64,000 nt of DNA from Hyphomicrobiaceae bacterium (GTDB lineage Bacteria; Pseudomonadota; Alphaproteobacteria; Rhizobiales; Hyphomicrobiaceae). Position numbers and translations under genes: made by a program. A model generated the notes under the pieces. That model did not search any database. It saw only the letters and a list, made by a program, of their open reading frames with translations, and was not told the DNA's origin. The stretch is from NCBI GenBank assembly GCA_021730785.1, contig JAKFWF010000065.1:1-64000 (forward strand). Direction: 5' to 3'. Of this stretch, positions 1 to 8,058 are shown piece after piece. The stretch's first letter is position 1. Each line of letters starts with the position of its first letter.

Positions 1-148
1 CCCCCGAAGCCCTCGCCGACATTCGCAACGCAACCCTGAACCTCATCCGGCGTCGAGGCCACAAGCCCCGCGACGCCCGCGAAGCGTTCGCCGAAAGCAA
101 ATGGACTGCGATCCGCCTGGTCATGAGGTCGTGAATTGAATTGCCCTG
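1..148 (+). mobile_element. Right end of a truncated ISAs1-family insertion sequence
   Basis: The window opens inside the 3' part of an ISAs1-like transposase gene. Just past its stop codon the other strand reads CAGGGCAATTCAATTCACG inward from base 148, which resembles the CAGGG-type terminal inverted repeat of ISAs1 elements. The left end lies outside the window, so neither element integrity nor the target duplication can be checked. Family assignment rests on the protein C-terminus plus this putative terminus. Confidence 0.5.
3..134 (+). CDS. ISAs1-family transposase, C-terminal fragment (5' end outside window)
   Basis: An open frame from the window edge to TGA at 132-134 gives 43 residues containing ALADIRNATLNLIRRRGH followed by an AFAESKWTAIRL segment. 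This matches the usual ISAs1/H-repeat transposase C-terminus, where an LRN..LNLLRRAGH helix is followed by a short tail. The DDE catalytic residues would lie upstream and cannot be seen, so it may belong to an intact or a dead element. Confidence 0.55.
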   Translation, partial: PEALADIRNATLNLIRRRGHKPRDAREAFAESKWTAIRLVMRS

Positions 149-249
149 TCCACACAGGCGGCAAGGGTCTGGAATGGCTTGACGTGCACGCCGTTGTCGC
201 CGTTGGGCAGGGCGAGCAGCGTGATCATGACGATGATGTTGGGGTCCAT
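121..249 (-). pseudogene. Small hydrophobic ORF apparently interrupted by the IS end
   Basis: On the minus strand an ATG at 249 opens a 42-residue frame. It starts MDPNIIVMITLLALPNG, continues through a VHVKPFQTLAACV segment and then runs into the inverted repeat of the IS, where it stops at once. The sequence outside the IS reads like the start of a small conserved protein, while the last eight or so residues are IS-encoded. I infer that the IS landed in this gene and removed its 3' part. Family unknown. Confidence 0.35.
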
Positions 250-487
250 GGCGCGCTACCTTTCGCATGGATTTGCAGGTTGGAGCGGTACGGTGCTCCG
301 GTGCACGCAGCACGCGTGGTCGTTCCCCACTCCGCGGGGACAACCGAGAGATTGCCGCGCGATACGATCGCCCCGCGCGCAACCAACGCCGACTCAACAT
401 CACCAACACCCGCACCAAGTACTGCAAAAGTGGCAACAATTCGAATATGTTAGGCTCGCTTGCGTGATATCCGGCGCACTGCTCTGC
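250..487. other. Intergenic stretch, no gene recognised
   Basis: This covers the upstream side of the truncated minus-strand ORF and the region beyond the asnB stop codon. Overlapping short frames exist but have Arg/His/Pro-rich shadow composition and no ribosome-binding site. No convincing hairpin with a T-run was seen. Confidence 0.4.
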
Positions 488-2356
488 CTACGCCATTTGC
501 GCGCCGGTTGCAGCCTCCACGCCGGCCAGCACGAGGCAGCGTTGCGTCAGATCGCTGAACAGCAACTCCTCGTCGGTGGCGATGGCATCGAGCAGCGCCG
601 CGCTATCGATCCGCATTCGCACGATCGTTGATGCTGCGATCAGCTCTAGGACTTTGACCCGGTTCTGGCGCAGGAAGCGGGCGAACACCCAGCGGAAGCC
701 TTGCTTTTCCCGCCGCCATTGGGTTGGGACTGCACGAAAGTGGTCGAACAGCTGGCGCAGCTCATGCTTGTTCCAACGGCCGACGAACTTATCGCGATAG
801 GCCGAGCCCAGATGTGCCGTCAGCCGCGTATCGAGAAAGGGGCTGCGGTTCTCGACGCCGGCGCGCATCGCGTTGCGATCATTCTGCCACAGCCACTCGG
901 GCAGCAAATTCTGCGTCACGTCGAAATGGAGCGCGTTGGCCAGAGGCAGTCGCTGGCGGGCGAGGCGATCGGCCGGCTGTGCGTCGGCAACATCGGAGTG
1001 GCAAAATCGAGCGAGCAGCGGCGCGATTTCAGCTGTTGGTTGCGCGCCGGTGGTGGAGGCAGGCGGCCAGGTTCCAGCCTGCAGCGCGGCAAGCGTCGTT
1101 CGCCCGATCTCATCGATGCGCGGGTGATCGGCGTTGGCGGTGTTGATGCCCTCGATCCAGGCGACATCGCCCTTGTCCCAGGCCTCGGCGAGCGCGAAGC
1201 GGTAGTATCGCTCCCAATAACCGGCGAATATTTCATCCGCCCCCGTACCATCGAGCACCACCGGCACGTCGCGCGCGGCGATGCGCTCGTAAAGCTCGGG
1301 CAGTCCCAGCACATTGCCGATCAGCGGGAACGGCTTGGCCTGGTGCCGGCACACGGACAAGAACCGATCAAACGACGTGGCGGTGTAATCGAGGTTCACG
1401 ACCTCCGCCGTGACGCCCAGGGTCGTCGTGACGCGCGCGGCGTAGTCGGCATCGTCGCTCTTGCCTGCTTCGCCGATGAAGCAGTGGACCTGATCCTGCA
1501 GCCCTTCTGCACACAGCACCGAGAGGATCAGCGAGCTATCGATGCCACCCGACAGCAGTAGGCCGACCTTGCGGTCGCTGACCAGCCGGTCGAGGACGGC
1601 CGCGCGCACCTGGGCGGCAAGATCGCCCGGCGGCGGCCGGTCAATCGGCGCCCAGGCAGACTGCTCAAGATAAGTGCCGACTTCGAGGCGCCACATGGCA
1701 AGATCAACCACGACACACCCTCCCGGCGCCACCTGCCGAATGCCCTCGATCGGCGTTGTGATTGCCGTCCCAGGCATCGCCCAGCCGTAGGCGAGGTAGG
1801 TATCGATGGTCGCCGTTCCGAGGCGCGGCACGGTTCCAAGATAAGTCGTGATAGCCGCGATCTCGGACGCGAATACGATGGCCGTGTCATCGGCGAAATA
1901 GAACAGCGGCTTCTTGCCAAGCCGGTCGCGGGCAGCGGTTATGCGCCCCTTCGCTTCGTCGAGATGGCAGAACGCCCACATGCCGAGCGCGTCCGATAGT
2001 CCGCCAAGACCTCGCGTGCGCAAGGTTTCGAACAGCACCTCCGTATCGCCGTCGGTGGTGAAGCGCTCGTGCTCCAGGCCGGTGCGCAGAGCCCGAAAGT
2101 TGTAGATCTCGCCGTTGTAGACGAGGACCGCCCGTTCGCGACGGAACGGCTGGCTCGAGCGATCCGACAAATCGAGAATGGCGAGGCGGCGATGACCCAG
2201 GGCCGTCGAAATCGTGCCGCCGTGGCCATCGGCAACGTCGATATGCACAATTCCCTCGCCGTCGGGTCCGCGATGGCGGATGGCGTCGAGCGCCCGCTTG
2301 AACCGGCCTTGATCGACCGGCCCCTGGCGCTCTGCCGCAAAGAGAATTCCGCACAT
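488..2356 (-). CDS. asnB: Asparagine synthetase B, glutamine-hydrolysing
   Basis: A 622-residue protein that makes asparagine from aspartate, ATP and glutamine-derived ammonia in the cytoplasm. It begins MCGI, so Cys2 is the N-terminal nucleophile of the class II glutaminase domain (about residues 2-200); RHRGPDGEG and YNGEIYN are typical glutaminase motifs. The synthetase domain follows, with the pyrophosphate loop SGGIDSS near residue 268 and a GTGADEIFAGYWERY segment further on. Length fits AsnB (550-650 aa). Members of this family are also found in surface polysaccharide and peptide clusters, but the context here (next to an IS and a CoA transferase) gives no such link. Confidence 0.9.
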   Translation of the reverse strand: MCGILFAAERQGPVDQGRFKRALDAIRHRGPDGEGIVHIDVADGHGGTISTALGHRRLAILDLSDRSSQPFRRERAVLVYNGEIYNFRALRTGLEHERFTTDGDTEVLFETLRTRGLGGLSDALGMWAFCHLDEAKGRITAARDRLGKKPLFYFADDTAIVFASEIAAITTYLGTVPRLGTATIDTYLAYGWAMPGTAITTPIEGIRQVAPGGCVVVDLAMWRLEVGTYLEQSAWAPIDRPPPGDLAAQVRAAVLDRLVSDRKVGLLLSGGIDSSLILSVLCAEGLQDQVHCFIGEAGKSDDADYAARVTTTLGVTAEVVNLDYTATSFDRFLSVCRHQAKPFPLIGNVLGLPELYERIAARDVPVVLDGTGADEIFAGYWERYYRFALAEAWDKGDVAWIEGINTANADHPRIDEIGRTTLAALQAGTWPPASTTGAQPTAEIAPLLARFCHSDVADAQPADRLARQRLPLANALHFDVTQNLLPEWLWQNDRNAMRAGVENRSPFLDTRLTAHLGSAYRDKFVGRWNKHELRQLFDHFRAVPTQWRREKQGFRWVFARFLRQNRVKVLELIAASTIVRMRIDSAALLDAIATDEELLFSDLTQRCLVLAGVEAATGAQMA

Positions 2357-2374
2357 GGCCTAGTCGACCCAGTT

Positions 2375-2411
2375 CCCTCTCCCCTTGCACCGCGCTCGCA
2401 AGGGGAGAGGG
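2375..2411. repeat. 13-bp perfect inverted repeat between CoA transferase and asnB
   Basis: CCCTCTCCCCTTG at 2375-2387 is the exact reverse complement of CAAGGGGAGAGGG at 2399-2411, separated by 11 bases. No T-run follows on either strand, so it resembles a dispersed palindromic (REP-like) unit more than an intrinsic terminator. It sits in the 96-bp gap downstream of the CoA transferase and upstream of asnB, where it could form an mRNA hairpin. Confidence 0.6.
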
Positions 2412-2452
2412 CAAGTGACGGTTTCACACAGTAACCTTGCAGCACGGCCCCC

Positions 2453-3646
2453 TCACAGCGCGCCGTCCTTTTTCAACTTGGCGATCTCGGCTTTCTTGAA
2501 ACCAAACTCCTTCAGGATTTCGTCGTTATGTTCGCCAGCAATCGGCGGCACGCGCTGTGCCTTGCTCGGCGTGCGCGACAGGCGCACCGGCTGGGCGACG
2601 ACGCGCAGCGGCTCGTCCCCCTCGCGCGGGATCGCGTCGACGAGCTCCAGATGCTGCACCTGCTGATCGGCAAATACGTCGTTGATCTTATAGATCGGCC
2701 CCGACGGCACGCCGGCCACATTGAGGATCTCGACCCACGCCGCACTGGTGCGCTTGGCGAGGTGCTGCTCGATTTCGACATTCAGCGCATCGCGGTGCTT
2801 CGAGCGCGCCGCACCGGTCGCGAACCGCGCATCGGTGCGCAACTCGGCCGCGCCCAACGCATCGCACAGCCGCCCATAAATGGTCTGGCCGGACGCTGCG
2901 ATATTGATATACCCGTCGGCTGTCTTGAATACGCCGGTCGGGATGCTGGTTGGATGATTGTTGCCGGCCTGCCCCGGCACCTCGCCCGCGATCACCCAGC
3001 GCGCGGCCTGGAAATCCAGCATGAAGATCTGAGCCTGTAGCAACGATGTATGCACCCACTGGCCCCGCCCGCTCACCTCGCGTTCGAGCAGCGCGGTCAG
3101 AATCCCATTGGCGAGGAACAGGCCCGACGTCAGATCGGCGATCGGAATACCGACGCGCACCGGCCCCTGGCCCGGCAATCCGGTGATCGACATCAAGCCG
3201 CCCATGCCCTGCGCGATCTGGTCGAAGCCCGGACGCTTGGCATAGGGGCCGTCCTGGCCGAAGCCTGAGATGCTGGCGTAGACGAGCTTCGGGTTGGTCT
3301 TCGACAGCGTGTCGTAATCGATGCCAAGCCGCGTCTTCACGTCGGGGCGGAAGTTCTCGACAATAACGTCGACCTGGTCCGCAATCCGCTTGAAAGTGGC
3401 CAAGCCAGCCTCGGATTTCAGGTTCAGCGACATGCCGCGCTTGTTGCGGTGCAGGTTGAGGAAGTCGGGACCGTTGCGGGCGCCACCCAACCCATCGTCG
3501 GCATCTCCCCCCAATGGCGCTTCGATCTTGATGACGTTGGCGCCCCAATCGGCCAGCTGTCGCACGGCGGTTGGTCCAGAACGTGCGCGCGTCAGGTCGA
3601 GCACGGTGAAGCGGGCAAGCGCCTTCGAAGCGTGGGTCGCGGGCAT
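2453..3646 (-). CDS. Class III CoA transferase (CaiB/BaiF family)
   Basis: A 397-residue formyl-CoA transferase-like enzyme that moves CoA between carboxylic acids through an enzyme-acyl anhydride. Family hallmarks are VLDLTRARSGPTAVRQLADWGANVIKIE near the N-terminus, the HRNKRGMSLNLK segment, and ADLTSG around Asp171, the position of the catalytic aspartate in formyl-CoA transferase. ATG at 3646 was chosen because GAGGA lies 8 bases upstream; a TTG 15 bases further upstream overlaps that site. It is divergent from the enoyl-CoA hydratase-family gene, so a joint role in breakdown of an organic acid is plausible. Substrate unknown. Confidence 0.88.
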   Translation of the reverse strand: MPATHASKALARFTVLDLTRARSGPTAVRQLADWGANVIKIEAPLGGDADDGLGGARNGPDFLNLHRNKRGMSLNLKSEAGLATFKRIADQVDVIVENFRPDVKTRLGIDYDTLSKTNPKLVYASISGFGQDGPYAKRPGFDQIAQGMGGLMSITGLPGQGPVRVGIPIADLTSGLFLANGILTALLEREVSGRGQWVHTSLLQAQIFMLDFQAARWVIAGEVPGQAGNNHPTSIPTGVFKTADGYINIAASGQTIYGRLCDALGAAELRTDARFATGAARSKHRDALNVEIEQHLAKRTSAAWVEILNVAGVPSGPIYKINDVFADQQVQHLELVDAIPREGDEPLRVVAQPVRLSRTPSKAQRVPPIAGEHNDEILKEFGFKKAEIAKLKKDGAL

Positions 3647-3797
3647 GGCAGGTTTCCTCAATCGTTCGTGTTTGCGCCAGTGTCGATCATCGCGCGCACC
3701 CTGTCCATGCGGATACCTGTTATGCCTCGCATGCGCCGAGCGTTCGGGTTAAGCACTTGACCAGAGCAACCGCCACAAGCCACCGGGAGTGAGCGCC

Positions 3798-4598
3798 ATG
3801 ATGACTGCTGCAACGGATGAAAAGCTGATCGGCCGCCGCGAGGGGCAGGTCGGGCACTTGATTTTCAACAATCCAGCCAAGCTCAACGCCGTGTCGCTCG
3901 ACATGTGGCTGGCCGCACACAAGGTACTCGAAGGGTTCGCCGGCGATCCCGAAATCCGCGTCGTCGTGGTCAGCGGCACCGGCGGCAAGGCGTTCGTGTC
4001 GGGCGCCGACATCTCGAAGTTCGAAAGCGAGCGGGCGAGCGAGGAAGCCGCTGCCAAGTACAACGCCACGTCACTGAAGGTCTATGAGGCACTCTACCAC
4101 TTCGCCAAGCCAACCATTGCCCGCATCACCGGCTACTGCATCGGCGGCGGCATGAATTTGGCGGCCTGCTGCGACCTGCGGTTCTGCAACGAAGCGGCCA
4201 AGTTCGGCATTCCGGCCGGCAAGCTCGGCCTTGGCTACGGCTATGCGCCGATCCGTCGCGCCGCCGAAATCATCGGCCTGTCGCGCACCATGGAGATGAT
4301 CTACACCGCCCGCCAGTTCACGGCGACCGAGGCCTACGCCATTGGTCTCGTCAACCGGGTGACCAGCGATGCGGAACTCGAAGCCGCAGTGGCCGAGACC
4401 TGCGCGCTGATCGCCGGCAACGCGCCGATGACGATCGCGCTCGCCAAGGCTTCGGCACGCGAAATCGGCAAGCCGGATCAGGCACGTGATCTCGACAAGC
4501 TCGCCGCCATGGCCAAGGCCTGCTTCGACAGCGCAGACTACATCGAAGGCCGCAATGCCTTCATGGAAAAGAGGAAGCCCAACTTCCAGGGCAAGTGA
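3798..4598 (+). CDS. Enoyl-CoA hydratase/isomerase (crotonase) family protein lacking both catalytic Glu
   Basis: A 266-residue crotonase-fold protein. The oxyanion-hole regions are visible as GTGGKAFVSGADIS and CIGGGMNLAACCDLRFC. The two glutamates that activate water in classic hydratases are absent: the usual GGG-x-E reads GGGMN (Asn120), and the usual P-E reads PAGKLG (Ala140). It is therefore probably not a standard hydratase; crotonases lacking them may act as decarboxylases, isomerases or hydrolases. ATG at 3798 was chosen for GGGAG 8 bases upstream; a GTG at 3789 is in frame. A clear intrinsic terminator follows at 4672-4705. Confidence 0.85.
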   Translation: MMTAATDEKLIGRREGQVGHLIFNNPAKLNAVSLDMWLAAHKVLEGFAGDPEIRVVVVSGTGGKAFVSGADISKFESERASEEAAAKYNATSLKVYEALYHFAKPTIARITGYCIGGGMNLAACCDLRFCNEAAKFGIPAGKLGLGYGYAPIRRAAEIIGLSRTMEMIYTARQFTATEAYAIGLVNRVTSDAELEAAVAETCALIAGNAPMTIALAKASAREIGKPDQARDLDKLAAMAKACFDSADYIEGRNAFMEKRKPNFQGK

Positions 4599-4671
4599 GA
4601 GGCGGGCAGCCAGCCAGTCTCATTTTGGCGCAGCTCGCGCGGATCGCGTGATTGGGCTGCCGCCCAAACCC

Positions 4672-4705
4672 GCTTGGCGGGACACCCGCCGAGCCACTCT
4701 TTTTT
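4672..4705 (+). terminator. Intrinsic terminator downstream of the crotonase gene
   Basis: GCTTGGCGGG (4672-4681) pairs with CCCGCCGAGC (4685-4694) across a 3-base loop with one G-T wobble, and a run of six T follows at 4700-4705. The surrounding GCCGCCCAAACCCGCT...GGGACACCC arrangement recurs at 37801-37859, so this terminator belongs to a dispersed family. Confidence 0.75.
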
Positions 4706-5169
4706 GTATGTTATCAAAAGGGTGGGGTTCAAGGGACATCTCCCGAGCGGGTGAAGGGCAGCAGCGCTGCTCGCGAAGCGAATGCTGCTCGTTCAAAATG
4801 AGCACTGCTGGCGGGCAGCGAACCTGCCCTATTCCTTCTTCTTCGGAACCGCGCCACCGGTGGCCTTCTTCGCCGTGGCGACCTTCGTTTCGCCGGAGCT
4901 GCAGCTTGCCTCGATCTTGGACAACGACGCGACGTCGGATCGTCCCTGGGCCTCGGTGACCGCCGTCAGTGTGATGACGCCGACCAACAGGATGAAATCC
5001 CTGTCTGTCGGCACCACACACGCGGTCAGTGCTCAGTACAACTGCAGAGCGCGCGATCATGCGTCATTGCATGGATGACATGGCCCTCACGCAACAGTGT
5101 ATGGCGCTTCGCCCCCGCCTTGTGCCGAATTGGCACCTACTTGAGCACAACAATGAGTGGAACCCGCTT
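4706..5169. other. Long intergenic region between crotonase terminator and DUF3455 gene
   Basis: It holds only the weak minus-strand ORF at 4829-5017. The plus-strand frame that runs into the DUF3455 gene from 5029 is probably untranslated, because the signal peptide begins at 5170 or later. No tRNA or riboswitch fold was recognised. Confidence 0.4.
4829..5017 (-). CDS. Possible small secreted protein, function unknown
   Basis: A 62-residue frame opened by GTG. It has an N-terminal hydrophobic stretch (FILLVGVITLTAVTEAQG) compatible with a signal peptide and a Lys/Ala-rich tail ending VPKKKE, with one cysteine. The composition looks more protein-like than the overlapping plus-strand frame, but no good ribosome-binding site was found and no family is recognised. 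It could be spurious. Confidence 0.3.
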   Translation of the reverse strand: MVPTDRDFILLVGVITLTAVTEAQGRSDVASLSKIEASCSSGETKVATAKKATGGAVPKKKE

Positions 5170-5670
5170 ATGTCCCGTGAGACCATGACGATGCTTGCCG
5201 CCCTGCTGAGCCTTACCGCCGCCAGCGCTGCACAGGCACAGCAGAACCTGCCCGAGGCGATCGCCGCGCCCGGTCAAAAGGCATTTCTGATGACGCATGC
5301 CGTCGGCGCGCAGATCTACGACTGCAAGGCCGACGCGAGCGGCAAGCTGGTGTGGACGTTCCGCGAACCCGTGGCCTCGCTGCTGGTCGACGGCAAGACG
5401 ATCGGCCAGCACTACTATGGCCCGAGCTGGGAGCTCGCCGACGGCGGCGCCATCGTCGGCAAGGTTGCCGGACGCGCGCCCGGCGCAACGGCCACCGACA
5501 TCCCGTGGCTGAAGCTCGAGGTCGCCTCGCGTCGCGGCAACGGACAGCTGACACCGGCGACGACAATCCAGCGGATCAACACCAAAGGCGGTGTCGCCAG
5601 CGGCGCCTGCGAGACCGCTGGCGCCTTGCTCAGCGTGCCCTACTCCACCGACTACGTATTCCTGAAGTGA
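5170..5670 (+). CDS. Secreted DUF3455 domain protein
   Basis: A 166-residue exported protein. From ATG 5170 it has a signal peptide (hydrophobic MLAALLSLTAASAAQAQ, likely cleaved after AQA) followed by a DUF3455-like domain with GAQIYDCKADASGKLVW, REPVASLL, GQHYYGPSWE and DIPWLKLEV, which are typical of this family. Two cysteines may form a disulphide. Biochemical function unknown. The frame is open back to 5029, but the upstream part has no signal-peptide logic; ATG 5185 is an alternative start. It stands alone between convergent and divergent neighbours. Confidence 0.75.
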   Translation: MSRETMTMLAALLSLTAASAAQAQQNLPEAIAAPGQKAFLMTHAVGAQIYDCKADASGKLVWTFREPVASLLVDGKTIGQHYYGPSWELADGGAIVGKVAGRAPGATATDIPWLKLEVASRRGNGQLTPATTIQRINTKGGVASGACETAGALLSVPYSTDYVFLK

Positions 5671-5747
5671 AGCCGACCTGATCGCATCGGACCTTGGGCG
5701 GCGCGCGAGGGCAAAGGCCCTCGCTGCCATGCGGCCTCTGGACATGA

Positions 5748-7766
5748 TCACGCGAACTCCAGGATCACCGCATCGACGGCGAGGCTGTCGCCCTCTTTCG
5801 CCTTCACGCTCGACACCCGGCCGTCGCGCTCGGCGCGCAGGATGTTTTCCATCTTCATGGCTTCCACCACGGCGAGATTGTCGCCGGCCTTCACGTCCTG
5901 GCCAGCCTTGACGTGGATCGCCTTCACCAGCCCCGGCATCGGGCAGAGCAGGAACTTGCTCATGTCGGCTGCGACCTTGGCCGGCATCAGGGCTGCCAGC
6001 GCCGCCTCGCGCTCGGTGAAAACATGCGCGCGCGCCTGAATGCCGCGGTAAGCTAGGTCGAAGCCGTTGAGAACGTTGCGCACCTGGATCGCGGCGGGCT
6101 GGCCGTTGATCGTGCCGGTCCACACCGGCTCGCCCGGCCACCAAGCCGAGACGATTTCCAGGGACCGGCCGAGCGTACCCTTGGCATCCAGCAACGTCAC
6201 ATAGGTCGGGTGGCCGATATGGCCTGCCACATCCATGGCGAGCGCCCGGCCCGCCAGATGCACGACGCGGCGGGCGGCGAAACGAACATTCGGCCCGCCC
6301 ATCTGCCCGGTGATGTCGCGGCGCCGATTATTGTTCAGATGATCGATGCTGGCAGCGACCCCGGCCAGCAGCTCGAGTTCGGCACCCACAGCCGGGCGCG
6401 GCTGGAAGCCATCGGGAAACTCTTCCTTGATGAAGCCGGTCGAAATTTTGCCCATGCGCCAGCGCGGATGTTGCATCAGGCTCGTCAGAAACGGGATATT
6501 ATGCTGGATGCCCTCGATGCAGAACGCATCCAGTGCTTCAGCCTGGGCATCGATCGCGGCCAACCGCGTGCCCGCGTGGGTGACGAGCTTCGCGATCATC
6601 GGATCATAAAACAGCGAGATCTCGCCGCCTTCGCCGACGCCCGTGTCGTTCCTCACGGTGATGCCATTGGCCACGCCTTCCCGGGGCGGGCGATACTTCA
6701 CGAGGCGGCCGATCGAGGGCAGGAAGTTGCGATAAGGGTCTTCCGCATAGATGCGGCTTTCGACCGCCCAGCCCTTCAGCTTCACGTCCGCTTGCTTGAT
6801 CCTCAGTGGCTCGCCGGCCGCCACCCTGATCATCTGCTCGACGAGATCGATGCCGGTGATCAACTCAGTCACCGGGTGCTCGACCTGCAGCCGCGTATTC
6901 ATCTCGAGGAAGAAGAACGAACGATCCTGCCCCGCCACGAACTCGACGGTGCCGGCACTGTCGTAGCCGACCGCCTTCGCCAGCGCGACCGCCTGGGCGC
7001 CCATGGCGGCCCGCGTCTTCTCGTCGAGCAGCGGCGAGGGTGCCTCCTCGATCACCTTCTGGTTGCGGCGCTGAATCGAGCATTCCCGCTCGCCGAGGTG
7101 AATGACGTTGCCGTGCTTGTCGCCCAGCACCTGGATCTCGATGTGCCGAGGATTGACGATGAACTTCTCGATGAACACGCGGTCGTCGCCGAAGGAGGCC
7201 TTTGCCTCGCTGCGCGATGAGGTGTAGCCGTCGGCCACCTCGGCCCGCGAGTAGGCAATGCGCATGCCCTTGCCGCCACCGCCCGCACTCGCCTTGATCA
7301 TGACGGGATAACCGATCTCGTCGGCGATCTTGGCCGCCTGTGCGATATCGGCAATTTCGCCAAGGTAGCCCGGTACGGTCGACACCTTGGCCGCGTTCGC
7401 CGCCTTCTTGCTCTCGATCTTGTCGCCCATGGCCGCGATCGCCTTGGGATTTGGTCCGATGAACACGATGCCGGCCTTGGCGAGTGCCACGGGGAAGGCT
7501 TCGCGCTCGGACAGGAAGCCGTAGCCCGGATGCACCGCCTCAGCGCCCGTTCGCGTGGCTGCCTCGACGATCTTGTCGATCACGAGATAGGACTGGGCGG
7601 CTGCGGCCGGACCGATGTGGACGGCTTCATCGGCCATTTCGACGTGCATGGCCTCCCGGTCGGCGTCGGAGAATACGGCGACCGTCTTGATGCCCATCAG
7701 GCGCGCGGTCTTGATGACGCGGCACGCGATCTCGCCCCGGTTGGCGATCAGGATCTTCTTGAACAT
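5748..7766 (-). CDS. pccA: Propionyl/acetyl-CoA carboxylase biotin-carrying alpha subunit
   Basis: A 672-residue subunit that carboxylates biotin with ATP and bicarbonate, for transfer to propionyl-CoA by a beta subunit. The biotin carboxylase domain starts MFKKILIANRGEIACRVI and contains the glycine-rich ATP loop KASAGGGGKGMR and EMNTRLQVEHPVTE. A linker/BT region follows, then a biotinyl domain with EAMKMEN, whose Lys638 is the biotin site. Length fits PccA of alphaproteobacteria. ATG 7766 is set by homology; the frame is open 81 bases further upstream. No pccB lies in the window. The product methylmalonyl-CoA would feed the mutase whose small subunit is at 60877-62730. Confidence 0.9.
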   Translation of the reverse strand: MFKKILIANRGEIACRVIKTARLMGIKTVAVFSDADREAMHVEMADEAVHIGPAAAAQSYLVIDKIVEAATRTGAEAVHPGYGFLSEREAFPVALAKAGIVFIGPNPKAIAAMGDKIESKKAANAAKVSTVPGYLGEIADIAQAAKIADEIGYPVMIKASAGGGGKGMRIAYSRAEVADGYTSSRSEAKASFGDDRVFIEKFIVNPRHIEIQVLGDKHGNVIHLGERECSIQRRNQKVIEEAPSPLLDEKTRAAMGAQAVALAKAVGYDSAGTVEFVAGQDRSFFFLEMNTRLQVEHPVTELITGIDLVEQMIRVAAGEPLRIKQADVKLKGWAVESRIYAEDPYRNFLPSIGRLVKYRPPREGVANGITVRNDTGVGEGGEISLFYDPMIAKLVTHAGTRLAAIDAQAEALDAFCIEGIQHNIPFLTSLMQHPRWRMGKISTGFIKEEFPDGFQPRPAVGAELELLAGVAASIDHLNNNRRRDITGQMGGPNVRFAARRVVHLAGRALAMDVAGHIGHPTYVTLLDAKGTLGRSLEIVSAWWPGEPVWTGTINGQPAAIQVRNVLNGFDLAYRGIQARAHVFTEREAALAALMPAKVAADMSKFLLCPMPGLVKAIHVKAGQDVKAGDNLAVVEAMKMENILRAERDGRVSSVKAKEGDSLAVDAVILEFA

Positions 7767-8058
7767 CGTTTTCCCTGGGCAACTGCAGTGATTTGGCAGC
7801 CCCAGTCGTAACCGACGGCCGCCCCTGCGGCTAGTACCCGGAATCATTGAAGTACGCCACGGATGACGATCAGGGATGTTCGCCGGCCAGAGCAGTGCGC
7901 GGGTTGATGCCGTGTGGATCCTAGCATGCGGCGCGCCCCATCAAATCAGGTCAGCAATGACCATTTTGCAGAACGTGCCGCACACTCCTCGCTGCCCCCT
8001 TGTCAAAGTGCTGCAAGTCGAGAACAGTTTGCAGCGGAACTCTTGGGAGGGACCGACC
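7767..8058. other. Divergent intergenic region pccA / HpcH-HpaI aldolase
   Basis: A 292-base gap expected to hold promoters for both flanking genes. The aldolase frame is open upstream to 7876, but that segment does not resemble the family N-terminus. No promoter could be assigned with confidence; a GGGAGG ribosome-binding site at 8045-8050 belongs to the aldolase. Confidence 0.4.

Noticed and set aside
136-631. Overlapping plus-strand ORFs upstream of and across the asnB 3' end
   Set aside because: Composition is typical of antisense shadows, there is no ribosome-binding site, and asnB on the other strand explains the 3' part.
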